Assembly: GCF_012033695.1 (NCBI RefSeq)
Contig: NZ_JAAVJI010000014.1
Span: forward strand, 62,001-126,000
Source of the DNA: Pseudomonas quercus
GTDB taxonomy: Bacteria; Pseudomonadota; Gammaproteobacteria; Pseudomonadales; Pseudomonadaceae
Direction of reading: 5' to 3'
DNA length: 64,000 nucleotides
Part shown: positions 17,381-26,356 of the stretch, in pieces
Position numbering within the stretch: position 1 is the stretch's first letter
How the letters are laid out: each line of letters begins with the position of its first letter
Notes under the pieces: model-generated
The model's input: the letters and a program-made list of their open reading frames with translations, nothing else
Told to the model about the DNA's origin: nothing
The model's database searches: none
Position numbers and translations under genes: made by a program

Positions 17381-18100
17381 TCAACCCGCATGAAATCGCT
17401 CCATGCTGTTGCTCAAATGCAGCAGCATGGCGGCGCGGGCAGCGTCGGCGTCCTGTCGGCGGATGGCTTGGTAAATCGCCTCATGCTCAGCCTGGGCAAC
17501 CTTGCCCAATTCACTGAAGTCTTCCCCACCCCGCTCCTGAGCATTGAGCTGTGTTCGTGGAATAAGTGCAGCCCCCAAATGCATCAGCATGTCTGGAAAG
17601 CAGTTGTTGCCTGTGGCCTGGGCAATCAGCACATGGAACCGGCGGTCTGCGTCCACGCAGCTGTCGTTGTTAGCCAATAGCCGGCCATAGTCATCCAGTG
17701 CTTCGCGCATCTGGGCCAACTGGCTGTCGCTTCGCCGCCGCGCCGCCAAGGCTGCCGCCTGGGTTTCCAACCCCATGCGCAATTCCAGAACGCTTCGTAC
17801 GTTGGTCAGGGTATCCACGTTCAGGCGAAGGCCTGCCTGTGGCTGACGCTCCAGTACAAAGGTGCCGACCCCATGGCGTGTTTCTACAAGCCCGGCGGCC
17901 TGGAGCTTTGACAGGGCCTCGCGCACTACGGTGCGGCTGACCCCGTGCTCGCCAACAATGGCTGTTTCCGAAGGCAGTTTCTGACCTGTAGCAAAGTCGC
18001 CACGCAGGATGCGCTGGGTCAGTTCATTGACCAGGTCATGGGCCAGGTTGGGCGTGCGGCGCTTTGCAGGCGGGATGGTTTCCAAGAGGGCGTGGCTCAT
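17381..18100 (-). CDS. GntR/FadR-family regulator, likely of glucarate genes
   Basis: 239 residues. N-terminal winged helix (LPSETAIVGEHGVSRTVVREALSKL, shown in part) and a helical FCD ligand domain with the metal-binding set around DADRRFHVLIAQATGN and HLSNSMERF. It faces the glucarate permease and dehydratase genes across 254 bases, so it most likely represses them in the absence of a sugar-diacid ligand. That assignment rests on context. Confidence 0.82.
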   Translation of the reverse strand: MSHALLETIPPAKRRTPNLAHDLVNELTQRILRGDFATGQKLPSETAIVGEHGVSRTVVREALSKLQAAGLVETRHGVGTFVLERQPQAGLRLNVDTLTNVRSVLELRMGLETQAAALAARRRSDSQLAQMREALDDYGRLLANNDSCVDADRRFHVLIAQATGNNCFPDMLMHLGAALIPRTQLNAQERGGEDFSELGKVAQAEHEAIYQAIRRQDADAARAAMLLHLSNSMERFHAG

Positions 18101-18148
18101 GTCTGGGCAATGTCGCTCATCTTAGCACTCACCCTCCAAGGCGGTATC

Positions 18149-18159
18149 TTGTATGACAA
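18149..18159. promoter_or_regulatory. Candidate operator for the GntR/FadR regulator
   Basis: TTGT-ATG-ACAA is a perfect inverted repeat that fits the TnGTnnnACnA core bound by FadR-subfamily proteins. It is 49 bases before the regulator start. A second, imperfect copy (TTGTATGATCT) lies at 18248-18258, closer to the permease gene. Binding is inferred. Confidence 0.45.
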
Positions 18160-18354
18160 CGGACTGATGTGGCCGCGAAAGCGACCGGGCTTATCTGATG
18201 GTTTTCCTTTATTTGTTGGCTTTGGCGTTGTTTGGCCAGCTTGTCAGTTGTATGATCTCATTCAGCGAGTCGCCTGCTTTTCTCGGCGACGCTGCGCTCG
18301 TTCAGGCGCGCCGCGCCTTTACCCCGCATAAAAATAACAGTGGGAGTGTTGAAT

Positions 18355-19713
18355 GTGAGCAATCCAGGTCTGACTGCCGGCGCCGGCGAGATAGACACGG
18401 TGCTGGCCCGTGCCGTGAAAAAAGTAAAGAACCGCGTACTGCCGTTGTTCGTCATCATGTTTATCGTCAATTACATTGACCGGGTAAACATCGGCTTCGT
18501 CCGCACCCACCTTGAGCATGACCTTGGCATTGGTGCAGCGGCCTATGGGCTGGGTGCAGGGTTGTTCTTCATCGGTTACGCACTGTTTGAAGTGCCCTCC
18601 AACATGTTGTTGCAACGGGTCGGTGCCCGTGTGTGGCTTACCCGCATCATGTTCACCTGGGGCATCGTGGCTACGATGATGGCGTTCATCCAGAACGAAA
18701 CCCACTTCTACATATTGCGGTTCTTGCTGGGCATTGCTGAAGCAGGTTTCTTCCCCGGCGTTATCTATTACTTCACTCGCTGGCTACCAGGCGTAGAGCG
18801 CGGCAAGGCGATCGCAATTTTCCTCTCTGGTTCGGCATTGGCTTCGCTGATTTCAGGCCCCCTCTCCGGCGCATTGCTGGGCATTGAGGGTATGAACCTG
18901 CATGGCTGGCAGTGGATGTTCCTGATCGAAGGCCTGGCCTCAGTGTGCCTGTGTTTTGTGGTGTGGTTCTGGCTGGACTCCCGCCCTCACGATGCCAAAT
19001 GGCTGGCACCCGAGGAGCAAGATGCGCTCGTGAGTGCCATTGAGCAGGAACAGCGCGACCGTGAAGCACAGACCACCACCAAGCCTACGTTGGGAAAACT
19101 GCTCAAGGACGGCCAGATCCTGCTGTTCTGCGTGCTGTACTTCTGTATTCAGCTCACCATCTATGCCGCAACGTTCTGGCTGCCCAGCATCATCAAGAAA
19201 ATGGGTACCCTGACAGACTTCCAAGTGGGGCTGTTCAACTCCATCCCTTGGCTGATTTCGATCATTGCCATGTATGCCTTTGCGGCAGCCTCAGGTAAAT
19301 GGAAATTCCAGCAGGCTTGGGTCGCCTGCGCGCTGTTGATTGCCGCCTTGGGTATGTTTCTGTCCACCACGGGCGGGCCTGTGTTCGCCTTCGTGGCCGT
19401 GTGCTTCGCGGCCATTGGCTTTAAGTCTGCATCTTCACTGTTCTGGCCCATTCCCCAGGCGTACCTGGACGCGCGTATTGCCGCCGGTGTCATTGCCTTG
19501 ATCAACTCCCTGGGTAACCTGGGTGGCTTCTTTGCCCCAGCAACCTTCGGCTTTCTGGAGCAGCAGACCGGTTCTATTGTCGGTGGCCTGTATGGCCTGG
19601 CCGGTACCTCGGTGCTGGCAGCGATCCTTGTGTTTTTCGTAAAGGTACGCCCTGGCAGCCAAGCCCCTGCGCCTACCCCTATTGCCGGCCCTGCACTGGG
19701 CAAACACCACTGA
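18355..19713 (+). CDS. gudP: D-glucarate/galactarate MFS permease
   Basis: 452 residues, 12 predicted membrane segments, anion:cation symporter group of the major facilitator superfamily (VNYIDRVNIGFVRTHLEHDLG after the first helix, shown here only in part, is typical of GudP/GarP). A GTG start at 18355 is chosen for its GGGAG ribosome site; another GTG lies 15 bases upstream. It is 15 bases from gudD, so the two form one operon for hexarate uptake and breakdown. Confidence 0.85.
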   Translation: MSNPGLTAGAGEIDTVLARAVKKVKNRVLPLFVIMFIVNYIDRVNIGFVRTHLEHDLGIGAAAYGLGAGLFFIGYALFEVPSNMLLQRVGARVWLTRIMFTWGIVATMMAFIQNETHFYILRFLLGIAEAGFFPGVIYYFTRWLPGVERGKAIAIFLSGSALASLISGPLSGALLGIEGMNLHGWQWMFLIEGLASVCLCFVVWFWLDSRPHDAKWLAPEEQDALVSAIEQEQRDREAQTTTKPTLGKLLKDGQILLFCVLYFCIQLTIYAATFWLPSIIKKMGTLTDFQVGLFNSIPWLISIIAMYAFAAASGKWKFQQAWVACALLIAALGMFLSTTGGPVFAFVAVCFAAIGFKSASSLFWPIPQAYLDARIAAGVIALINSLGNLGGFFAPATFGFLEQQTGSIVGGLYGLAGTSVLAAILVFFVKVRPGSQAPAPTPIAGPALGKHH

Positions 19714-19728
19714 ACAAAGGACATAACC

Positions 19729-21075
19729 ATGAATGACAGTGCCTACGTGGCCGGCCAGGCCCCAACCGTAACTGACCTGCAAGTTGTTCCTGTGGCAGGG
19801 CATGACAGCATGCTACTGAACCTCAGCGGCGCCCATGGCCCGTTCTTCACCCGTAACATCGTGATTTTGAAGGACAGCGCTGGCCACATTGGGGTTGGCG
19901 AAGTCCCTGGTGGTGAACGTATTCGGGAAACCTTGGAAGATGCCCGCAGCCTGGTGGTCGGCCAGCCCATCGGCCATTACCAGCAGGTGCTCAACCGCAT
20001 GCGCGAAACCTTTGCTGCTCGTGACAGCGCTGGCCGCGGCCTGCAAACCTTCGACCTGCGCATCACCATCCATGCCGTAACGGCTATCGAAGCGGCTTTG
20101 CTCGACCTGTTGGGCCAATTCCTGGACGTACCGGTAGCGGCATTGCTAGGTGAAGGGCAGCAGCGAGACGCTGTGAAAATGCTGGGCTACCTCTTCTATA
20201 TTGGCGACCGCCGCCAGACCACTCTGAATTATCGTGGCGAGGCCGACGGTGATGACTGGTTCCGCCTGCGCAATGAACAGGCGCTCACGTCTGAGGCAGT
20301 GGTGCGGTTGGCTGAAGCGGCAAAGGCCCGCTACGGTTTCAACGATTTCAAGCTCAAAGGCGGCGTACTGCGCGGTGAAGAGGAAATCGAAGCCGTTACC
20401 GCGCTGGCTGAGCGTTTTCCGGATGCGCGTATCACGCTGGACCCTAACGGCGCCTGGTCACTCAAAGAAGCCATTGGGCTATGCCGCGATCAGCACGCTG
20501 TGCTGGCCTATGCCGAGGACCCCTGTGGGGCCGAGGATGGCTATTCGGGGCGCGAAGTGATGGCCGAGTTCCGCCGCGCTACCGGTTTGCCTACCGCTAC
20601 CAACATGATCGCTACCGACTGGCGCCAGATGGGCCATGCCATACAGTCTCAGGCCGTGGACATTCCATTGGCCGACCCTCACTTCTGGACATTGCAGGGT
20701 TCTGTACGGGTCGCGCAGATGTGCAATGACTGGGGGTTAACCTGGGGGTCGCATTCCAACAATCACTTCGACATCTCATTGGCGATGTTCACCCAAGTGG
20801 CGGCCGCTGCTCCAGGCACTATCACTGCGATCGACACGCACTGGATCTGGCAGGATGGCCAGCGACTGACACGTGAGCCCCTGCAAATCAAAGAAGGCTA
20901 TGTGCAGGTACCGAAGAAGCCTGGGCTGGGTGTCGAGATCGACATGGATGCCGTGGCGCAGGCGCATGAGTTGTACAAGGGCATGGGGTTGGGCGCGCGG
21001 GATGACGCTGTGGCTATGCAGTTCTTGATTCCGAACTGGCATTTCGATAACAAGCGGCCGTGCCTGGTGCGCTAA
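19729..21075 (+). CDS. gudD: Glucarate dehydratase
   Basis: 448 residues, enolase superfamily. It dehydrates D-glucarate to 5-keto-4-deoxyglucarate. The base pair KxK is in FKLKGG (near residue 207), metal ligands follow in LDPNGAW and YAEDPCG, and the catalytic His lies in SHSNNHFDISLAM. Length and order match GudD. Coupled to gudP; the later pathway genes are not in this window. Confidence 0.95.
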   Translation: MNDSAYVAGQAPTVTDLQVVPVAGHDSMLLNLSGAHGPFFTRNIVILKDSAGHIGVGEVPGGERIRETLEDARSLVVGQPIGHYQQVLNRMRETFAARDSAGRGLQTFDLRITIHAVTAIEAALLDLLGQFLDVPVAALLGEGQQRDAVKMLGYLFYIGDRRQTTLNYRGEADGDDWFRLRNEQALTSEAVVRLAEAAKARYGFNDFKLKGGVLRGEEEIEAVTALAERFPDARITLDPNGAWSLKEAIGLCRDQHAVLAYAEDPCGAEDGYSGREVMAEFRRATGLPTATNMIATDWRQMGHAIQSQAVDIPLADPHFWTLQGSVRVAQMCNDWGLTWGSHSNNHFDISLAMFTQVAAAAPGTITAIDTHWIWQDGQRLTREPLQIKEGYVQVPKKPGLGVEIDMDAVAQAHELYKGMGLGARDDAVAMQFLIPNWHFDNKRPCLVR

Positions 21076-21112
21076 TCGATAAAGGGCCGGCAGAAAGCGG
21101 CAAGCGCGCTTA

Positions 21113-21132
21113 TACTGTTTGTATATACAGTA
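21113..21132. promoter_or_regulatory. LexA box (SOS operator)
   Basis: TACTGT, then TTGTATAT, then ACAGTA: the half sites CTGT and ACAG are perfect, the spacer is the required 8 bases and mostly A/T. It ends 12 bases before the radical SAM start codon, in the position of a repressor site. The P. aeruginosa homologue PA0069 has been listed in the LexA regulon, as I recall. Confidence 0.88.
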
Positions 21133-21144
21133 TTGAGGTCTTGC

Positions 21145-22203
21145 ATGTCTACCCGAGTGCCCCAGCGTGGTCGTGGCACGGCCAGCAACCCTGTCAATCG
21201 CTTCCACGGTCACCATTCGGTGGCCGAGGATGACGGCTGGTATCAGGATGTACCTGCCAGCGTAAATACTGAAGTGCGTATCGAGCTGGCCAAAAGCATC
21301 ATCGCCCGCAACACCTCGCCAGATATTCCTTTTGACCGCTCCATCAACCCCTACCGAGGTTGCGAGCACGGCTGCATCTATTGTTTCGCCCGCCCTACTC
21401 ACGCGTACTGGGACCTGTCACCTGGGTTGGATTTTGAAACCCGCCTGATTGCCAAGACCAACGCTGCCGAGCGCCTTGAAGAAACCTTGAGCAAGCCTGG
21501 GTACCGCTGTGCGCCTATCGCACTGGGTGCTAACACGGATCCCTATCAACCCATCGAGCAGCAGTACCGGATTACTCGGCAGTTGCTTGACACCTTGCTG
21601 CGGTACCGCCACCCGGTAACCATCACTACCAAAGGGGCGTTGGTGCTGCGCGACCTGGACGTGCTGCAGGAACTGGCCAGCCACCGATTGGTACGGGTGA
21701 TGGTCAGCCTTACAACCTTGGATGACGAACTCAAGCGTGCACTAGAACCTCGTGCAGCCTCAGGTAGCGCCCGCCTCCGGGCCATTCGTGTACTGGCCGA
21801 GGCCGGTGTTCCGGTGGGCGTGATTTGTGCACCTATTATCCCGATGATCAACGACCGGGAACTGGAAGCAATGATCCAGGCCGCTGCAAAAGCCGGCGCC
21901 AGCTCCGCTCATTACGTTCTTTTGCGCTTGCCGCTGGAGGTTGCACCGCTATTCGAGGAATGGCTGAGTGTGCATTATCCGCAACGCGCTGCGCACGTTT
22001 TGAGCCTGATTCGGCAAAGCCGCGGCGGCCAACTGTACAACTCGGCGTTTGGTGAACGCATGAAGGGCGAAGGCGTGTTTGCGCAGTTGATTGCCAGGCG
22101 CTTTGCCGCTGCCATCAAGCAGGCTGGACTTACCCTCCGGGAACAAGGCAGGTTGGACTGTTCACAGTTTTGCCCGCCAGGGCGTCAAATGACATTGCTA
22201 TGA
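21145..22203 (+). CDS. PA0069-family radical SAM protein, SOS-controlled
   Basis: 352 residues. The iron-sulfur motif is CEHGCIYC, with Cys73, Cys77 and Cys80 as ligands. The family is related to the spore photoproduct lyase/SplB group, which fits a DNA-repair role, and the LexA box directly upstream supports it. The reaction is not known. The start at 21145 is preferred to one four codons upstream, because that earlier codon would fall against the operator. The C-terminus is rich in basic residues and has one further Cys (DCSQFCPPG). Confidence 0.9.
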   Translation: MSTRVPQRGRGTASNPVNRFHGHHSVAEDDGWYQDVPASVNTEVRIELAKSIIARNTSPDIPFDRSINPYRGCEHGCIYCFARPTHAYWDLSPGLDFETRLIAKTNAAERLEETLSKPGYRCAPIALGANTDPYQPIEQQYRITRQLLDTLLRYRHPVTITTKGALVLRDLDVLQELASHRLVRVMVSLTTLDDELKRALEPRAASGSARLRAIRVLAEAGVPVGVICAPIIPMINDRELEAMIQAAAKAGASSAHYVLLRLPLEVAPLFEEWLSVHYPQRAAHVLSLIRQSRGGQLYNSAFGERMKGEGVFAQLIARRFAAAIKQAGLTLREQGRLDCSQFCPPGRQMTLL

Positions 22204-22414
22204 CACTTGCAGCACCCTTCAAGGGGTTAAATCATATTGCCACTATTTCGGTATAAGCAACACGCATTTCGTTTCAGCTTTACTTAAGAAAAGGTGACTA
22301 CTTTAGGATTTGTCTTATCCAGTCACAGTTTCTGTAATACGTACTTTTAAGCTTTCAGTGTAGGATTTTTCTCCCGACCTTGTGGGACCTTTCCTACCAC
22401 CAAGAGGATGCACT

Positions 22415-23134
22415 ATGGACTCTAAGGATCAACCCCTGCCAGACCCTTCTACGCTGGGTGAAAGCGCAGACCAGGCGCTGCAGCGTATTGTCGATGGTTT
22501 CCGGCACTTTCAACAGGAAGTGTTCCCGGAACAGGAAGCCTTGTTCAAGAAACTGGCCACCGCCCAGAAACCTCGTGCGATGTTTATCACCTGCGCCGAT
22601 TCTCGCATCGTGCCTGAGCTGATTACTCACAGTTCCCCAGGTGACCTGTTTGTAACCCGCAACGTAGGTAACGTGGTGCCGCCCTATGGGCAGATGAACG
22701 GTGGTGTGTCTACGGCGCTTGAGTACGCCGTAATGGCATTGGGTGTGCAGCATGTAATCATCTGTGGGCACTCCGACTGCGGTGCCATGCGTGCAGTGCT
22801 CAACCCCGATACGCTTGAGAATATGCCTACTGTAAAGGCCTGGTTGCGCCATGCTGAAGTGGCCAAGACGGTGGTGCATGAGAACTGCAGTTGCACGACC
22901 GAAGCCGAAACCATGGCGGTGCTGACCGAAGAAAACGTCATTGCGCAACTGCAACACCTGCGTACCCACCCTTCCGTCGCCGCACGGATTGCCAGTGGCC
23001 AGTTGTTCATTCATGGCTGGGTGTACGACATCGAAACGAGCGGGATCAAAGCATACGACGCCGCCCAAGGCCGGTTCATGCCACTGGATGGTCCTCAGCC
23101 CACGCCAAACGCAACGCCCAAGGGCCGTTACTGA
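22415..23134 (+). CDS. Beta-carbonic anhydrase
   Basis: 239 residues. The zinc ligands Cys60, His119 and Cys122 and the catalytic dyad Asp62/Arg64 are all visible (TCADSR; CGHSDCGAM). It interconverts CO2 and bicarbonate. The start MDSKDQPLP follows an AAGAGG ribosome site; an upstream in-frame codon is less likely. The 211 bases before it are AT-richer than average and show no gene. It is followed by a SulP transporter, a pairing seen across pseudomonads that suggests bicarbonate handling. Confidence 0.93.
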   Translation: MDSKDQPLPDPSTLGESADQALQRIVDGFRHFQQEVFPEQEALFKKLATAQKPRAMFITCADSRIVPELITHSSPGDLFVTRNVGNVVPPYGQMNGGVSTALEYAVMALGVQHVIICGHSDCGAMRAVLNPDTLENMPTVKAWLRHAEVAKTVVHENCSCTTEAETMAVLTEENVIAQLQHLRTHPSVAARIASGQLFIHGWVYDIETSGIKAYDAAQGRFMPLDGPQPTPNATPKGRY

Positions 23135-23330
23135 GCTGGCTCAGCATTCGAAGGCCAAGCGAGCTACGTAACCCGTAGTTCCAGCTGTTTCCGTTTTAAT
23201 AAAAATAATCAATAAACGGGTGTTATTTGCGTGCCAGGAAAACAGGCAGCTTCAAGCGGCCTGTCGAAGGTGCGCGAACGGCCTGTTGCTACGGTTCGGC
23301 CATGGCCTGAAGTGACTTCAGGAGAACGAC

Positions 23331-24866
23331 ATGGATATCTCGCAAATCAAGGCCGCAATTCCTCGTGAGCTAATGGCGTCGGTGGTGGTGTTCCTGGTGG
23401 CATTGCCACTGTGCATGGGCATTGCTATCGCATCAGGGGTTCCCCCCGCCAAAGGTTTGGTGACCGGTATCATTGGCGGCCTGGTAGTGGGGTTCCTTGC
23501 CGGTTCTCCCTTGCAGGTCAGTGGCCCAGCTGCAGGCCTGGCCGTGTTGGTCTTCGAACTGGTTCGCCAACATGGCCTGGCCATGCTGGGCCCGATTCTC
23601 TTGTTGGCAGGTGCACTGCAACTGATCGCTGGGCGGTTCAAACTGGGTTGCTGGTTCCGGGTAACAGCACCTGCAGTGGTGTACGGCATGCTTGCAGGCA
23701 TCGGTGTGCTCATTGTGCTTTCTCAAGTGCATGTAATGCTCGATCAGGCCCCGCAGCCTTCGGGCATGAGCAACCTGCTTGGCTTCCCAGGCGCGGTCAG
23801 TGAAGCATTGCCCGTGATGGGCGGTGGGCTGGGGTGGCAGGCTGGGGCATTGGGCCTGTTGACCATTGCGATCATGTGGGGTTGGGAAAAGCTCCGCCCG
23901 GCACGCTTGCGTTTTGTGCCAGGCGCACTGCTGGGTGTGGCTACGGCCACGGTGGTGAGTGTGGCTTTAGCCCTACAGGTCAAGCGTGTGGTAGTGCCCG
24001 CCAACCTTACAGATGCCATCGACCTGATTAAACCGGCAGACCTGATGGCCATGGCCGACCCTGCGCTGCTGATCGCCGCCGTGGCGCTCGCATTTATCGC
24101 CAGTGCAGAAACGCTATTGTCGGCAGCAGCGGTAGACCGCATGCACAATGGTGTGCGTTCAGATTTCGACCGTGAGCTGTCTGCCCAGGGTGTTGGCAAC
24201 ATGTTATGCGGCCTGTTAGGCGCGTTGCCGATGACCGGCGTGATTGTGCGTAGCTCGGCCAACGTGCAGGCAGGCGCCCAGACCCGGGCATCGGCCATTC
24301 TTCATGGCGTGTGGTTGCTGGCATTCGTAGTGTTGCTCTCCAGCGTACTGCAGCAGATCCCTGTGGCGAGCCTTGCCGGGGTATTGGTGTACACCGGCTT
24401 CAAACTTGTGGATCGAAAGGCCTTCAAGGGGTTGAGCCGTTACGGGCGCATGCCCATGTTGACCTATGCCGCCACAGCCTTGGCCATTGTATTCACTGAT
24501 CTTTTGACAGGTGTACTGCTAGGGTTTGCATTGACGCTGGTAATGCTTGCACTCAAGGCAGCACGGCTGAAAATTGCAGTGGTCCCTACTGGCGAGCGCC
24601 AGGTAGAGCTGAGGCTGGTTGGTGCGGCAACCTTCCTGAAAGTGCCAGCACTCACCAAGGCATTGGATACCATCGAACCTGGGACCGAAGTCAATGTACC
24701 ACTGGGCGGGCTGAGCTACATCGATCACTCCTGCCTGGAGTTGCTTGAAGACTGGGGGCGCGCCAATGCCGCCAATGGCTCCCGATTGATTATCGAAAGC
24801 CGTGGGTTGAAGCGTCGGGTAGAAGGGCGGTTGCGAACCTCTACCGAATTGAGCGCACCGGCCTGA
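23331..24866 (+). CDS. SulP-family anion transporter, probably bicarbonate-linked
   Basis: 511 residues, about 11-12 membrane segments, with the SulP signature around SGPAAGLAVLVFELVRQHG, and a C-terminal STAS domain (about residues 420-500, GLSYIDHSCLELLEDWG). Annotated as sulfate transporter in many genomes, but the adjacent carbonic anhydrase points to bicarbonate. The 196-base leader carries an A-rich patch (23196-23214) of unknown meaning. The substrate is an inference. Confidence 0.85.
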   Translation: MDISQIKAAIPRELMASVVVFLVALPLCMGIAIASGVPPAKGLVTGIIGGLVVGFLAGSPLQVSGPAAGLAVLVFELVRQHGLAMLGPILLLAGALQLIAGRFKLGCWFRVTAPAVVYGMLAGIGVLIVLSQVHVMLDQAPQPSGMSNLLGFPGAVSEALPVMGGGLGWQAGALGLLTIAIMWGWEKLRPARLRFVPGALLGVATATVVSVALALQVKRVVVPANLTDAIDLIKPADLMAMADPALLIAAVALAFIASAETLLSAAAVDRMHNGVRSDFDRELSAQGVGNMLCGLLGALPMTGVIVRSSANVQAGAQTRASAILHGVWLLAFVVLLSSVLQQIPVASLAGVLVYTGFKLVDRKAFKGLSRYGRMPMLTYAATALAIVFTDLLTGVLLGFALTLVMLALKAARLKIAVVPTGERQVELRLVGAATFLKVPALTKALDTIEPGTEVNVPLGGLSYIDHSCLELLEDWGRANAANGSRLIIESRGLKRRVEGRLRTSTELSAPA

Positions 24867-24872
24867 GGCCGC

Positions 24873-25517
24873 TCAAGGCATGTTGATTTCGATGCCCAAT
24901 TGACGGGACAGGCAAGGCCAGCGTTTCCAGGCTGCGCCTGTTTCCGGGCTCGTAAGGCGGTCTTTATAGGCCTGAACAGCTTCGTGTTCGAAAGCTTCTT
25001 CATTGAGCATTTGGTCTACGGAGTGGTGCACCACTTCGTCCAGCTCGTTGGCGAAGGGCTCGCCGATCAGGTTATGAGCAATCAGGTTAGCCACCGTCGT
25101 ATCCAGCGGGATCAAAGGTTGGGCAAAGTGGCGGATATATAGGTCGTTCACCTCCTCTACCAACCGATGGGCCAGGTAGGCTTCGTCCAGCAGGCTATCC
25201 AAGCCTTCATGCCCGACCAGTATCTTGGGTGGCCGGATGAAATATTCCAATGCGATATTCAGTACCGGCTGGACCTGTGCATCGATTCCAGCCTCAACCG
25301 CAACGTTGGCTGCCGCATCGATAAGGTCAGGTACTTGATCCAGATAGGCTTTGACGAAGCGATACAGCGTGGCTTCAGACTCATAGGTAGAGTCGCTTAA
25401 GGTAATCGAAGGGTGCAGGTCAGCACGCCGCCCCTTTAGAAGCCGGGCCAAATGGCCTGTCTGTGCCTCATGGGCATGGGCCCGTTCAATCAGCTCGCGT
25501 AATGCGGCGGTATTCAT
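24873..25517 (-). CDS. Conserved pseudomonad protein of unknown function (PA0104-like)
   Basis: 214 residues, all helical in appearance, acidic, no signal peptide or membrane segment. It holds DLIDAAANVAVEAGIDAQVQP and LIAHNLIGEPFANELDEVVHHSVDQ (shown in parts). The position after the SulP gene matches the hypothetical gene that usually precedes coxBA. In this genome coxBA does not follow. The start at 25517 is chosen because the conserved N-terminus MNTAALRELI begins there. Confidence 0.75.
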   Translation of the reverse strand: MNTAALRELIERAHAHEAQTGHLARLLKGRRADLHPSITLSDSTYESEATLYRFVKAYLDQVPDLIDAAANVAVEAGIDAQVQPVLNIALEYFIRPPKILVGHEGLDSLLDEAYLAHRLVEEVNDLYIRHFAQPLIPLDTTVANLIAHNLIGEPFANELDEVVHHSVDQMLNEEAFEHEAVQAYKDRLTSPETGAAWKRWPCLSRQLGIEINMP

Positions 25518-25717
25518 GGTTTCTCCAGCAAGTGCGCTACGCAAAGCCCCTACGATAGTTGCCGCTATGTCAGGGGTCAGATGAAATTCTCATAACCGCT
25601 CCCTGGTTATTTCGTCGGGTTACGTTAAAGCAGTGGTACGTCGTATTGCCTTGGCAGTCCTTGCCGGGAACGGTCAGATCCCCTTACCGTATCCGCCTGT
25701 TTGAAAGAGCCCGAGTC

Positions 25718-26350
25718 ATGACCCGAACTGAGATAACCGTTGCCGTGTTGATCATCGTTGCTGCCTTGGGCGCAGGGTGGATGATCGAAAAAGTAGTGAG
25801 TGGTCGCGACCTGGACAACAACGCCAACCTGATGCAAGCCGGAATTATCCTGTTGCAGCAAGGCCGCCCGATGCCCGCACTGCGCATGACCGACGAACAG
25901 GGCCTGCCAGTGGTGGTGAACGAACTCAAGGGCACGTGGAGCCTGTTGTTCTTCGGTTATACCTTCTGCCCAGACATCTGCCCTACGACCTTGGCCCAGC
26001 TGCGTGAAATAAAGCGCGCCTTGCCAGCCAAGAGTGCGGAGCGGTTACAGGTGTACTTGGTGAGTGTAGACCCCAATCGCGATACGCCAGCCCAACTGAA
26101 GGATTACCTCAGCTACTTTGACAAAAGCTTCAAAGGCCTTACCGCGCCCGAAGGCATACTGGCCCAGTTCTCTACGGCTACCAGCATGCCCTACTTACCG
26201 GCTGATACCCGCCAGCCCAATTACACCGTGCAGCACGGCGGCAACCTGGCGATCATTGGGCCAGACGGGCAGCTGCGGGGGTTTATCCGCGCGCCCTTCG
26301 ATACCCGCGTGCTGCTTAAGGCGCTACCCGACATGCTTGAGGGTAGCTGA
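25718..26350 (+). CDS. senC: SCO1/SenC copper chaperone, orphaned from its oxidase
   Basis: 210 residues. One N-terminal membrane anchor (about residues 6-24), then a thioredoxin fold with the copper motif CPDIC (Cys84, Cys88) and the third ligand His173 in VQHGGNLAI. SCO proteins deliver copper to the CuA site of cytochrome c oxidase subunit II, or act as thiol reductases. In other pseudomonads this gene ends the aa3 oxidase cluster; here the cluster is missing. An open frame continues 53 codons upstream without recognisable homology. Confidence 0.92.
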   Translation: MTRTEITVAVLIIVAALGAGWMIEKVVSGRDLDNNANLMQAGIILLQQGRPMPALRMTDEQGLPVVVNELKGTWSLLFFGYTFCPDICPTTLAQLREIKRALPAKSAERLQVYLVSVDPNRDTPAQLKDYLSYFDKSFKGLTAPEGILAQFSTATSMPYLPADTRQPNYTVQHGGNLAIIGPDGQLRGFIRAPFDTRVLLKALPDMLEGS

Positions 26351-26356
26351 ACCGGC

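Noticed and set aside
23196..23214. A-rich patch in the SulP leader as an Hfq/Crc catabolite-repression site
   Set aside because: It lies more than 100 bases before the start codon and the triplet pattern is irregular, so it is more likely ordinary AT-rich sequence.
25559..25717. Upstream in-frame extension of SenC as a relic of the lost oxidase genes
   Set aside because: The 53 codons show no membrane helix or motif of CtaA, CtaB or Cox subunits that I can recognise, so no relic can be claimed.
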